Positions 9,360 through 17,726 of a DNA stretch of 64,000 nt are shown here, one piece after another. The position numbers were made by a program, and so were the translations under genes. This DNA comes from Zooshikella harenae (GTDB lineage: Bacteria; Pseudomonadota; Gammaproteobacteria; Pseudomonadales; Zooshikellaceae): assembly GCF_018837975.1 (NCBI RefSeq), contig NZ_JAGSOY010000013.1, forward strand, positions 1 to 64,000. The letters are read 5' to 3'. Within the stretch, counting starts at the first letter, position 1; each line of letters starts with the position of its first letter. The notes beneath the pieces are model-generated. The model saw nothing but the letters and a program-made list of their open reading frames with translations, ran no database searches and was not told where the DNA came from.

Positions 9360-10097
9360 TTACACTTTAACTATAGCCATCATCTGATCTTTAACTACCT
9401 GCCAGTTTAATCCTGGAGGTGAAATAAATGCAGCTGAACCTTTTTTCATTGGCACCATCGCTACATGCCAACGTTTATCGCTATAATCGATGGGATCATG
9501 GAACGGGTGATTTGGCATCAATAAAACCGTTACAGGACCTTCAGGTGTTTGCACCACAAAGTGTGCCGCTAAAATACCATCAACAATACAGTTACCCGCA
9601 AATGTAATTCCTTGATAATCTGCTTTAGCTTGCAAATTGACATTCTGTAAGGTTTTGCGAAAAGTATCCATAGATATCAACTCAGTCTTAGTGAGTGTTT
9701 CTGACTCATCTTCAACATGGCGAATCATAAGCTCAGCAGTCGCTCCATGCTCTTCATATACTGGGGTATTCAACGGTAACCAGTTGAGCATAACGGCAAG
9801 AACACCAATCGATGCTGCAAGCGCAAATCCTATAATGCCTCTTTTGACACCTTGATGTGACCCTTTGGCACTTGAGCCAGCAGGCTCCTCAGGTGCAAAA
9901 CTCTGTCGTAACATGATTTTTGCTACTAAGTCCTCAGGCACATCAACCGCTAATGCTTGTGCTAAAGCCGCTTCTTGTGTGTTCAGTTTTTGATAAAACT
10001 GTTTACAGTTGGCACATTGCCGAATATGCGCTTGGGCCTCCGCAGGAATTGCCGCAGGTTGTTCCAAAGCTAAGCGACGAAATTCCAGGCATTTCAT
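9360..10097 (-). CDS. DUF3379 anti-sigma-like transmembrane protein
   Basis: 245 aa. The N-terminal cytoplasmic part carries a zinc-binding anti-sigma pattern: MKC at the start, then AHIRQCANCKQFY (H-x3-C-x2-C). One transmembrane helix follows at about 105-125 (GIIGFALAASIGVLAVMLNW), then a periplasmic domain of about 120 residues ending EGPVTVLLMPNHPF. This matches the DUF3379 family. It overlaps the upstream ECF sigma gene by 4 bases (ATGA). By family logic it should hold that sigma factor at the membrane until an envelope signal releases it; this is inference. Confidence 0.85.
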   Translation of the reverse strand: MKCLEFRRLALEQPAAIPAEAQAHIRQCANCKQFYQKLNTQEAALAQALAVDVPEDLVAKIMLRQSFAPEEPAGSSAKGSHQGVKRGIIGFALAASIGVLAVMLNWLPLNTPVYEEHGATAELMIRHVEDESETLTKTELISMDTFRKTLQNVNLQAKADYQGITFAGNCIVDGILAAHFVVQTPEGPVTVLLMPNHPFHDPIDYSDKRWHVAMVPMKKGSAAFISPPGLNWQVVKDQMMAIVKV

Positions 10098-10612
10098 AAG
10101 CCCCTCCGATTAACCCCTTGTTTAATGTGATCATCTCCCAGCAACTCTTTAAGCTGTAACCGAGCACGGCGTAGTCGAGTAGCAACGGTATTAATAGGTA
10201 ACCCCATTTCTGAGGCAATTTCTTCTTGACTAAACCCCATCACAACTTGCAAAACCAATGGCTCTCGATACTTATCAGACAATTTATACAATGCCTGACG
10301 GATCGCATCCACATCAGTGGAGACATCAAATGAATGTGTTTGATCTTCAAGTTCATCAACACTTAAGTCAGCATACTCTAACGATTTTCGTTGAAAACGC
10401 CGTGCATTTTCTCGACGCAAGATCGTTATCAGCCAAGATTTAGCGGCTTGTTCATTCTGCAGGCTGTCTAATGAACGCCAAGCCCGCATAAACGTTTCCT
10501 GTACTAAATCTTCAGCAATACTCTCATCTGATGTTAGCCAGAACGCATAACGATACAGCGATTTATAGTAAGCATCGACTAACGCTTTAAATTGCATATC
10601 TTTTTTGCTCAT
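10094..10612 (-). CDS. ECF-type sigma-70 family RNA polymerase sigma factor
   Basis: 172 aa. Region 2 is visible as SLYRYAFWLTSDESIAEDLV followed by QETFMRAWRSL. Region 4 is visible as LSDKYREPLVLQVVMGFSQE followed by EIASEMGLPINTVATRLRRA. There is no region 1.1 or 3, as expected for an ECF factor. It is translationally coupled to the DUF3379 gene through a 4-base overlap, the usual sigma/anti-sigma arrangement. Targets are unknown. The lipoprotein gene at 10708, on the same strand just upstream, is a possible regulon member, but this is only proximity. Confidence 0.93.
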   Translation of the reverse strand: MSKKDMQFKALVDAYYKSLYRYAFWLTSDESIAEDLVQETFMRAWRSLDSLQNEQAAKSWLITILRRENARRFQRKSLEYADLSVDELEDQTHSFDVSTDVDAIRQALYKLSDKYREPLVLQVVMGFSQEEIASEMGLPINTVATRLRRARLQLKELLGDDHIKQGVNRRGL

Positions 10613-10707
10613 GCCAATAAAGACCCTGTGGACTATAAAAATATTTCACAGTCCACCTGATTGGGCATGTTTTCAAAGGGTTAATATTATCTTGAACTGT
10701 AAAGGCT

Positions 10708-11175
10708 TTAGCGAACAACGCGAGAAACACCATTAGCCGTCAAAACCCTCACTCTATCACCTCGATAGAAACGTACAGCTGGGTCAACTTGCTGAACAAC
10801 CGAGATATAAGCGCCATTATTCAACTGAATGGTCAATCGCACACCGTGAGAACGAGTATAGGCTTCCTCTGCCTGACCTCCAAGTAAACCACCCGCAACA
10901 GCACCCGCAACAGCAGCAATATCACTGCCACGGCCACCACCAATTGTAGAGCCCGCAATACCTCCTGCCGCAGCACCTGCTATAGCACCAACACCACTTT
11001 TGGTGCCCTCAATAGCAACTGCTTCAACTCCTACAACTGTACCGAACTGAACCGTTTGCATCTGTCTAGCCTCATCACGAGAATAGCTATTTCCAGATAA
11101 GTTCGACATGCAGCCAGTAAGACCTAAGGAAAAAGCCGCCAAGGCTGTAATTGCCACATTCTTTAGCTTTATCAT
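10708..11175 (-). CDS. SlyB/Pcp-like outer-membrane lipoprotein with glycine zipper
   Basis: 155 aa from the ATG at 11175 (GGA just upstream; the in-frame GTG at 11202 has none). The lipobox LGLTGC gives lipidation at a Cys near residue 22. A 2TM glycine-zipper segment follows (GAIAGAAAGGIAGSTIGGGR, then AVAGAVAGGLLGGQAEEAYT). The C-terminal domain LTIQLNNGAYISVVQQVDP and YRGDRVRVL is as in SlyB. Members stabilise the outer membrane under stress. It lies directly upstream of the ECF sigma operon on the same strand. Confidence 0.88.
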   Translation of the reverse strand: MIKLKNVAITALAAFSLGLTGCMSNLSGNSYSRDEARQMQTVQFGTVVGVEAVAIEGTKSGVGAIAGAAAGGIAGSTIGGGRGSDIAAVAGAVAGGLLGGQAEEAYTRSHGVRLTIQLNNGAYISVVQQVDPAVRFYRGDRVRVLTANGVSRVVR

Positions 11176-11580
11176 GGTTCCATACCTAACCGTGTTTTCC
11201 ACACTTAATCATTACATTGCTACTATTGATTATCGCACCTTTCTCATTAATTGCAGGAGATAAAATCATTCTTTACCACCGTCCTAAAGATACTTCACAG
11301 AGACTTATCAAAATAGACCACAAAAAATACAAAAGTTTACTAAAACTTTAAGAAAAAATTACTAAGTAAAAATATTACGAGACAATTTCATCATTTGAGA
11401 ATTTATACCGATATCATGTGTATAACTATGACAAACTTCATAATCAAATTATGAACGCCCTTTAAAAGGGTGAGGAAAGGGATCGGATCGTACACATCAA
11501 GTGATATCTATAAAAATGATATCCATAGAATAATTTATGAGGTTTAAGTCTGCAGTTTTGATGTAGATAATAAAACAGTT
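11176..11580. other. Divergent intergenic region between lipoprotein and GGDEF genes
   Basis: About 400 AT-rich bases carrying the promoters of both flanking genes. Short inverted repeats are visible (CCCTTT/AAAGGG near 11459-11471; GATATC motifs near 11500-11525), but no promoter or operator can be assigned with confidence. No open frame is supported. Confidence 0.5.
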
Positions 11581-12663
11581 ATGACTATTGATATAACGTT
11601 CCAAGAGACCCAACAAATCTTTTTTAAAATTGATGCTTGCCTTTTAACAAGCAATAGTAGTGAAGGGCTTCTTAAGCGACTGCTACAAGCTAGCTTAAAG
11701 TATTTTAATACAGAAGCCGCATGGTATACCCTAACGCCTCATATACCCATTTCTTCCATAAATTTTCCCACGCGCGTACCTAAATGGCTTTATGCTCATA
11801 GCCTCTTTCAAACCGAATCAATTGTACAACAGCTTTTGGATGATAATCCCAATGGCTTACACCTGCTACGCCAACAAAAGCAACTTTGTATAATTCCTAC
11901 CAAATATATTAATCACATTGATGGCATCTTTATGTTGCCCATTTATTTTCAAGAAAAGTTAGTTGCCGTACTTAACTTAGGCTTTAAAAAAAATAAGCTT
12001 CATTGGTTTCAAGATGTCAGCTCCCTATTTAACCAACTGGCAACCAAAGTCTCTTTACTGCTTTCTCTTTTGAATAAGCATGACAACCTACAATACCTTG
12101 CACAAAGAGACCCACTCACAAACCTTTATAACCGAAGAGTAATGCTTGATCATATCCAAAATGAGCTGACACGTTGTGAACGCTATCAAGCATCTTTAGC
12201 CATTTTATTTATTGACTGTGATGACTTTAAACAGATCAATGATCAATTTGGACATGATTGTGGAGATGCCGTTTTACAACACCTTGCTTATGTTTTCCAA
12301 AAAACTCTACGAAGAAGTGATCAGGCCTTTCGCTATGCGGGTGATGAATTTGTTATCACATTACCCAACCAAAGTATGAAAGACGCTCAGGCTGTAAGTA
12401 CACGCTTAAAAAAAGCTATTGTAAAAGAGCCTCTAATTTATCAAGAAAGAGCTATTCCAATTTCAATTTCTTGTGGGGCTGCCATCTACTTAAAAGATGT
12501 TACTTGGAATGCTGAAATACTGTTAAATCAAGCCGATCAGCAACTACTTCAGCAAAAGAAAAACAAAATTTCACCTTTAATTTCATCGTCACTGATGCCT
12601 ACCCCTATCTGCTCAACAAAACAGCCAATTTCAAATAGCCAAAACCATTCACTTCAATGTTAA
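11581..12663 (+). CDS. GAF-GGDEF diguanylate cyclase
   Basis: 360 aa, cytoplasmic, with no transmembrane helix. Residues 1-165 look like a GAF-type sensor (IFMLPIYFQEKLVAVLNLGF). The GGDEF domain starts at RDPLTNLYNRR and includes IDCDDFKQINDQFGHDCGD. Its active-site loop reads YAGDEF, that is A-GDEF instead of GGDEF; the first Gly is often replaced in active enzymes. It probably makes c-di-GMP from two GTP in response to a small-molecule signal. The last 30 residues (proline/serine-rich) are outside the domain. Confidence 0.88.
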   Translation: MTIDITFQETQQIFFKIDACLLTSNSSEGLLKRLLQASLKYFNTEAAWYTLTPHIPISSINFPTRVPKWLYAHSLFQTESIVQQLLDDNPNGLHLLRQQKQLCIIPTKYINHIDGIFMLPIYFQEKLVAVLNLGFKKNKLHWFQDVSSLFNQLATKVSLLLSLLNKHDNLQYLAQRDPLTNLYNRRVMLDHIQNELTRCERYQASLAILFIDCDDFKQINDQFGHDCGDAVLQHLAYVFQKTLRRSDQAFRYAGDEFVITLPNQSMKDAQAVSTRLKKAIVKEPLIYQERAIPISISCGAAIYLKDVTWNAEILLNQADQQLLQQKKNKISPLISSSLMPTPICSTKQPISNSQNHSLQC

Positions 12664-12738
12664 TCGGTTAGGCTAATGATAATTTATTTGGTATAGACAT
12701 TGCAGTAAAAAGAAAACAAAAACTGACAGTATAACTTA

Positions 12739-13194
12739 CTAGTGCCTTGCATTATACGACATGATATGACCAGGCTTATTACTCTGTTGCTGGTTACACC
12801 AACCCCATAGTATACGCTTATCCAAGCTATTAAATGCCTGTTGCCATTCATCTGCCGCTTTACTTACAAATTCCTGGGCTTGTTGACGTATATCCTCATC
12901 TTGTAATGGTGAGTTTAGTAAATGAACTAAATCTGCATAGGCCTTTCGGTAATATTCAAATGCTTGAATTTTAAGCCCTAAAGCTAAATAGGTATCTGCT
13001 AAATTATGACAAGCAAGCATAAATAACTGGACAACAGGCAAACTACTATCCCGACTATCCTCTAAAAGCAGTATATCTTCAGCAACAAATAAGGCTTGAA
13101 AGAAATATTTTTGAGCTTCCCAATATTGCTCTGTGTGAAATGCTTCACTTCCTTGAAATGTTAATTGTCGCCACCGAGTTTCCAGGCTTTGCAT
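12739..13194 (-). CDS. TPR-like helical protein of unknown function
   Basis: 151 aa, cytoplasmic. Helical repeats of TPR character are visible: GSEAFHTEQYWEAQKYFFQA followed by LFVAED, and LACHNLADTYLALGLKIQAF followed by EYYRKAYADL. They cover residues 10-100. The rest is helical with WQQAFNSLDKRILWGW near the end. It is likely a protein-interaction module. An AGG lies 4 bases upstream of the ATG, and GAGG a few bases further. It converges with the GGDEF gene. Confidence 0.6.
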   Translation of the reverse strand: MQSLETRWRQLTFQGSEAFHTEQYWEAQKYFFQALFVAEDILLLEDSRDSSLPVVQLFMLACHNLADTYLALGLKIQAFEYYRKAYADLVHLLNSPLQDEDIRQQAQEFVSKAADEWQQAFNSLDKRILWGWCNQQQSNKPGHIMSYNARH

Positions 13195-13698
13195 TGTACC
13201 TGATCCTCAATAAATGATGTTCAAGCTTAATCTCATTCAGCAACCTTATTCCTATCCAAACACGTCTATCTACCGACTTTAACATTAGCCGTTGTGATTG
13301 ATTGAAGGACTCTCCTTTGTATACAACCTACTCTCAATCTCCACTAACAAGGCTGCTATGCGCTTTTGTTTTAAGTAATATATGTATCATGTAAATAAAA
13401 AAACGTCATATTGCGTATAACCTAAAACACGATATGATCACACTTAGTACTCATGGTTAGAAAAAATATAGCAGAGAAAGTTCCTAAGCGACGCCAATAA
13501 TTTGACAATTGATTGTTATCCGCACTGCAAAGCCATATGATTATAAATTGATATCAGGTTCACATATTTAATTTATCATTCATCACAATAGTGGCTGTAC
13601 ATTATTTAACCAGTTAAAATGCAGTGAATTTTATAGATTGAGGCAGACTTTATCTCAGTCAAGTTTAATCAAACAATTTACTGAAGAAGTACCTAATT
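13195..13698. other. Intergenic region, nothing recognised
   Basis: About 500 AT-rich bases between divergent small genes. I see no open frame above 60 codons, no strong hairpin with a T-run and no RNA gene. It must hold promoters for both neighbours. Confidence 0.5.
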
Positions 13699-13986
13699 AT
13701 GCTTATGAATACTCTATGGCAATTTGCAGTCAGTGAGCCAAGCTTTTCTTTGTTTATATTAGGATCTATTTATTTACTATTAAGTACTGTTTTAACCATA
13801 AACATCTATTTTCGTAAACACGCAACAAAACATGCTCTAGTTTATAGCGATATCCAACAGCTTCCATTAAAGTCCTACTCTGCAGCATCTCAACACATCT
13901 GGACCCAACTCTTCCGAACAGTATCAATCTTTTCTCTTATTATGGCTGGGGCCAGTTATACATCCGCACTTATTTTATATTTATAA
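13699..13986 (+). CDS. Small two-helix membrane protein of unknown function
   Basis: 95 aa. Two hydrophobic helices (FSLFILGSIYLLLSTVLTI near 17-36 and VSIFSLIMAGASYTSALILY at the C-terminus) flank a short hydrophilic loop of about 35 residues. GAAGAAG lies about 10 bases before the ATG. No family is recognised. The window shows no operon partner. Confidence 0.55.
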   Translation: MLMNTLWQFAVSEPSFSLFILGSIYLLLSTVLTINIYFRKHATKHALVYSDIQQLPLKSYSAASQHIWTQLFRTVSIFSLIMAGASYTSALILYL

Positions 13987-14132
13987 AAAATGAGTTGCAC
14001 TGAGCTGAATATACTTGCTTTACCCACTCAGTGTTGAAAGAGAAATTTTGCACCTTCCTTGGCACTAAAGCTGCTGACTATAACTTTCAATACTCAATAA
14101 AGGCCAACACATAAGCTGTGCCAACGCACACG

Positions 14133-15311
14133 TTATGAGTCATCTGACTCATAACTGCTCATTTGGCAACGAAATTTATTAATCAGCGGGTTAGCATAAG
14201 CCTGAAGCCACCAATGGCGCCATGTCTCCGGACAAGAGGCCAAGCGTTGCTCAAATTCTTCTCGTTTTGCTTTTAAATCAAGATCAGGAAAATATGCTTC
14301 CAGCGTGGGAGGGGTTATATCTGCAAATGCTTCTTTGACCTGCTCAAATGCTAAGAAGTTAGAAGGATGCAAATGATAAAGCGAATGGATCTGACGATCT
14401 ATTTCATTAGCTACCTCCGTTGCATTTGAATATTCCTCTTCTAAACATTGACCAAATGAAATATGAACATGTCCTTTATACCCCGTAATTCCACGCACAA
14501 TACTGTTCACATCTTCATTTTCAGCTTTATCATATTTACCATGCGCTGCTCGATAAGCTAATTCTCTTGCTTTAACAATATCGCAAGGATCATATTCATA
14601 GGACACTGCAACCGGGACAATACTGAGTCGTTGTATTTGCTCAGCAAACGTTGCATCCTTATCTGTTTGTGCCATTAACAGCATTTTAAGAATTGCAGTA
14701 TCGGTTTTATCGTTACTGTCTTTAGAACGTCCCTCACGCTGAGCAATCCAAATTGATTCAAAGCTACTCAGCGAGTGATTGATATAAGCTGAAAGCTGCT
14801 TATAAACCGCCAGCTTTTCTCTTCTTCCTTTAACGGAACGCTTAACAACAAAGCTTTTGTTCAAGCGCATCAGATCACTGACATAAGGACGACTTAGCAG
14901 ATTATCCCCAATTGCAATTCGCGGAGTCTTCATACCATGATGATAGAGTGCGAAGTTAACGAATGTTGGATCCATAACAATATCCCGGTGGTTACACATA
15001 AAAAGATAACCACGGGCATTTTTCAGTGATTCTTGTCCAGAATAAGTGACTTGCGATGTATTTTTTTGGATATTACGATCAATATATGTTTCCAGCACAT
15101 CCTGCAGCCCTGCGACATCTTTAACATGGCGCAGCTCTTCACGAAGTGCAATACGCACTAAATATTTTAAACCAGGCTGTAAAAACTCAGGGCATTTGGG
15201 AAACTTTAGCGAAGTCATTGCATTTATAAATGCACCATCATCTAACAAGCGATCCAAAACCATTCTTACCTCATCATCGTGATAAGGCCTGATATCATCG
15301 AAGTTGTCCAT
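14133..15311 (-). CDS. PlsC-like phospholipid/glycerol acyltransferase
   Basis: 392 aa from the ATG at 15311, with AAGGTGG 11 bases upstream. A GTG at 15326 is also in frame. The acyltransferase block I is FMCNHRDIVMDP. The catalytic His and Asp are five residues apart rather than the four of canonical H-x4-D. Further PlsC-type blocks follow: RLNKSFVVKR, then IWIAQREGRSKDSNDKTD (block III, EGxRS-like), then LSIVPVAVSYEYDPCD (block IV, VP). It should acylate a lysophospholipid or related lipid at the inner membrane. There is no clear transmembrane helix. Confidence 0.85.
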   Translation of the reverse strand: MDNFDDIRPYHDDEVRMVLDRLLDDGAFINAMTSLKFPKCPEFLQPGLKYLVRIALREELRHVKDVAGLQDVLETYIDRNIQKNTSQVTYSGQESLKNARGYLFMCNHRDIVMDPTFVNFALYHHGMKTPRIAIGDNLLSRPYVSDLMRLNKSFVVKRSVKGRREKLAVYKQLSAYINHSLSSFESIWIAQREGRSKDSNDKTDTAILKMLLMAQTDKDATFAEQIQRLSIVPVAVSYEYDPCDIVKARELAYRAAHGKYDKAENEDVNSIVRGITGYKGHVHISFGQCLEEEYSNATEVANEIDRQIHSLYHLHPSNFLAFEQVKEAFADITPPTLEAYFPDLDLKAKREEFEQRLASCPETWRHWWLQAYANPLINKFRCQMSSYESDDS

Positions 15312-15503
15312 GCAACAACGGTCCACCTTCTGACTGTATTAACAACAATTTTATTCGTTTTTCCTGCAATACTATATAACTACAACAAGCTATATATAGG
15401 ACTTAAGAAAGTATTGTCCAACATTGTACTGCTTAAGAAGCTCGCCATTATAGTACAAATCAGACACCGTTTTCTGTTAATCACATAGATAGGTTGTTAT
15501 TAA

Positions 15504-15701
15504 ATGGAATCAATTCAATGGCTCACTTTACAATGTCCTTATTGTGGCGAACCATTTAATGCTGCAATAGAGCCACTTTGTGATATTCAGGACTTTATTG
15601 AAGATTGCCAGATATGCTGTCGCCCTATTCGTTTGGTTGTGGACTACGATCCTATTCAGCAACAAGCTGATATAAAAGTATTTACGATGGATGACTGCTA
15701 A
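15504..15701 (+). CDS. CPXCG-motif cysteine-rich protein
   Basis: 65 aa. The N-terminal LQCPYCGEPF gives the CPxCG motif, and a second pair lies in EDCQICCRPI, forming a likely zinc ribbon. The remainder (LVVDYDPIQQQADIKVF) matches this small gammaproteobacterial family of unknown function. AGG lies about 10 bases before the ATG. It is divergent from the acyltransferase. Confidence 0.85.
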   Translation: MESIQWLTLQCPYCGEPFNAAIEPLCDIQDFIEDCQICCRPIRLVVDYDPIQQQADIKVFTMDDC

Positions 15702-15842
15702 ACATGCTGAAGAATTGACCTCTATCATAACAGTACTTGGGATGACTCCACCTATCCGCTATAATGCCATCGCCGTTTTAGCTAGAACATCATGCCTAAA
15801 TGGATGAGCGTATCCATGTTACGACAATCAGCAGAGGTTTTT

Positions 15843-16436
15843 ATGCAGTTTTCAAATCTAGCACGCCTTCTCTCTCTTCCCTTGATTTGGTTGTCTTTAC
15901 AAGTACCTAGCTCTTTGGCCAATGACTTAACAGATATTGAATCATTAGCAAAACAAGGGAATCAAGCTGCTCAGGTAGCGGCAGGACAAGCCTTCTTTAC
16001 AGGCAGTATGGGGGAAACAGACTATACAAAGGCAGTTCGCTACCTTAAACCTGCTGCTGAAGCTAATCACCCCGTTGCGAAGCGTCTGCTTGGCCTAGCT
16101 TATTTAGAAGGTAAAGGTGTCACTAAGGATGAGAAATTTGGCATTAATTTATTAAATGAAGCAGCAAAACTGAAAGATGCTGAAGCACAATACTACCTAG
16201 GCCATGCTTTTCACAAAGGTATTGGTGTCGATACCAACCTGATTACGGCTTATATTTGGTTAAGTCTATCAAGTGAAGCACATAACCCACACCAAGCAAA
16301 TGCTCAGGAAGAAGTATCAAGGATTAAGCATATTCTTGCGCCAGGACAAATTGAGCAAGCTAACGCCATACTGGCCAGCTTAAAACATCTCTACCTTCAA
16401 CAAAAAGCAGAAAAATCCCAAGCTGCTCAGCAATAG
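15843..16436 (+). CDS. Secreted Sel1-like/TPR repeat protein
   Basis: 197 aa from the ATG at 15843, chosen for AGAGG 5 bases upstream. It also produces a clean signal peptide (LSLPLIWLSLQVPSSLA). Three or more Sel1-like repeats follow, e.g. KAVRYLKPAAEANHPVAKRL then LGLAYLEGKGV, and GINLLNEAAKLKDAEAQYYL then GHAFHKGIGV. The last helical part (YIWLSLSSEA) is the usual Sel1 end. It is likely a periplasmic scaffold for protein interaction, with partner unknown. Confidence 0.85.
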   Translation: MQFSNLARLLSLPLIWLSLQVPSSLANDLTDIESLAKQGNQAAQVAAGQAFFTGSMGETDYTKAVRYLKPAAEANHPVAKRLLGLAYLEGKGVTKDEKFGINLLNEAAKLKDAEAQYYLGHAFHKGIGVDTNLITAYIWLSLSSEAHNPHQANAQEEVSRIKHILAPGQIEQANAILASLKHLYLQQKAEKSQAAQQ

Positions 16437-16514
16437 TACGAAGTCATTCGCAATTAACTTTAAAAACAACCAGAATTAATTGGCTTCACACCTCACTCAC
16501 ATTAAGCGCTGCAG

Positions 16515-17675
16515 TTAATCCAGATCACGATAACAGGCTTCCAGCAGCGCTTCAGCACGCTCATCAACGAGTAATGCTGCCCCCATACTATTAGTAACAA
16601 ATGCAAACCCAAGCTGACGGATAGGATCAGCCACAACCAATGCACCACCAGCACCTGGATGACCAAAATTCTGGTGCGCTCCAAGCTGCCCACCAGAATA
16701 AGACTGGTGCAATAAAAAACCTAAACCAAAGCGCGTTTGACAAGGTAGCACCGCATCCTGACCAGAAACATAAGTTTGAGTCGCTAATGATAGTGTTTCT
16801 GGCTTTAAAAGTTTGGGCTCTATACTGGATAGGTCAGCCATAATTTTAGCCAGTGCTCGTGCTGTTGAATGACCATTAGCAGAAGGTAACTCCATTGATT
16901 GCCACTGAGGCCAATTTGTGCTGGTCATGATGGTTAGTGGATTAGTAAAACTTCGTGCGGTAATACCTTTAGGCCGACTCATTAACTCGGCTAAAAGGCC
17001 TTGGGGATTTTGACCAGGTTGATTTAACCGCATCATAGTGGCAATACGTGATGTCACATCCTCAGGTACACCAATATAGAACTCCTCCTGAAACTCATTT
17101 TTTATAAGTTCACGCCAATAGTTACCAAGAGACTCTCCTTGAATACGTCGAAATAGCTCACCCGCCATCCAGCCAAATGTTACAGGCGCATAGCCATGCT
17201 TAGTTCCTGCAGGCCACCATAACTCTGCGCGCTCTATATGATTGACCATAGTTGACCAGTCAAATAAATCATCAGGCAATACCTCATGTTTAAATGCAGG
17301 TAAACCCGCTTGGTGTGTTAATAGGTGCTCGACAGTAACTAGCCCTTTGCTATTTTGGGCAAAAGCTGGCCAATAGTAAGAGACGGGTTTATCCAACAAT
17401 AATTCGCCCTGCTCATAAAGCTGGAGCAAGCTAACAATCGCTGCCACCTTAGTGCAGGAAAAAATATTCACCAATGTATCTTGATGCCATACCTCTTGCT
17501 GAGCCTTATCCATATGACCAGCCCAAATATCTACGAGCATCTCACCATTTTGGCAAATACTTAATGAAGCACCATGCTGTTTTTCCATTTGCTGTTGAAA
17601 CAGCGTTTTTAATCCATGAAATCGTTCTTCATAATAACCTTGTACTACAGGTGTCGTTATTTCAGAAGTCTGCAT
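16515..17675 (-). CDS. Beta-lactamase-family serine hydrolase (EstB-like esterase)
   Basis: 386 aa, with no signal peptide. The SxxK motif is SCTK, in NIFSCTKVAAIVSLLQLYEQ. HLLTHQAGLPAF follows, the conserved segment of this class. The second motif Tyr is likely in KHGYAPVTFGWMAGEL. The C-terminal block NFGHPGAGGALVVADP replaces the KTG box (HxG type), as in EstB-like class C relatives. The cytoplasmic location argues for an esterase or peptidase rather than an antibiotic-degrading enzyme. It follows dinG on the same strand with a gap of 51 bases. Confidence 0.87.
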   Translation of the reverse strand: MQTSEITTPVVQGYYEERFHGLKTLFQQQMEKQHGASLSICQNGEMLVDIWAGHMDKAQQEVWHQDTLVNIFSCTKVAAIVSLLQLYEQGELLLDKPVSYYWPAFAQNSKGLVTVEHLLTHQAGLPAFKHEVLPDDLFDWSTMVNHIERAELWWPAGTKHGYAPVTFGWMAGELFRRIQGESLGNYWRELIKNEFQEEFYIGVPEDVTSRIATMMRLNQPGQNPQGLLAELMSRPKGITARSFTNPLTIMTSTNWPQWQSMELPSANGHSTARALAKIMADLSSIEPKLLKPETLSLATQTYVSGQDAVLPCQTRFGLGFLLHQSYSGGQLGAHQNFGHPGAGGALVVADPIRQLGFAFVTNSMGAALLVDERAEALLEACYRDLD

Positions 17676-17726
17676 AACTAAGAAAATCCATTAAACCTGT
17701 GAAAAAGTCTTTTATTGTTATATCCA

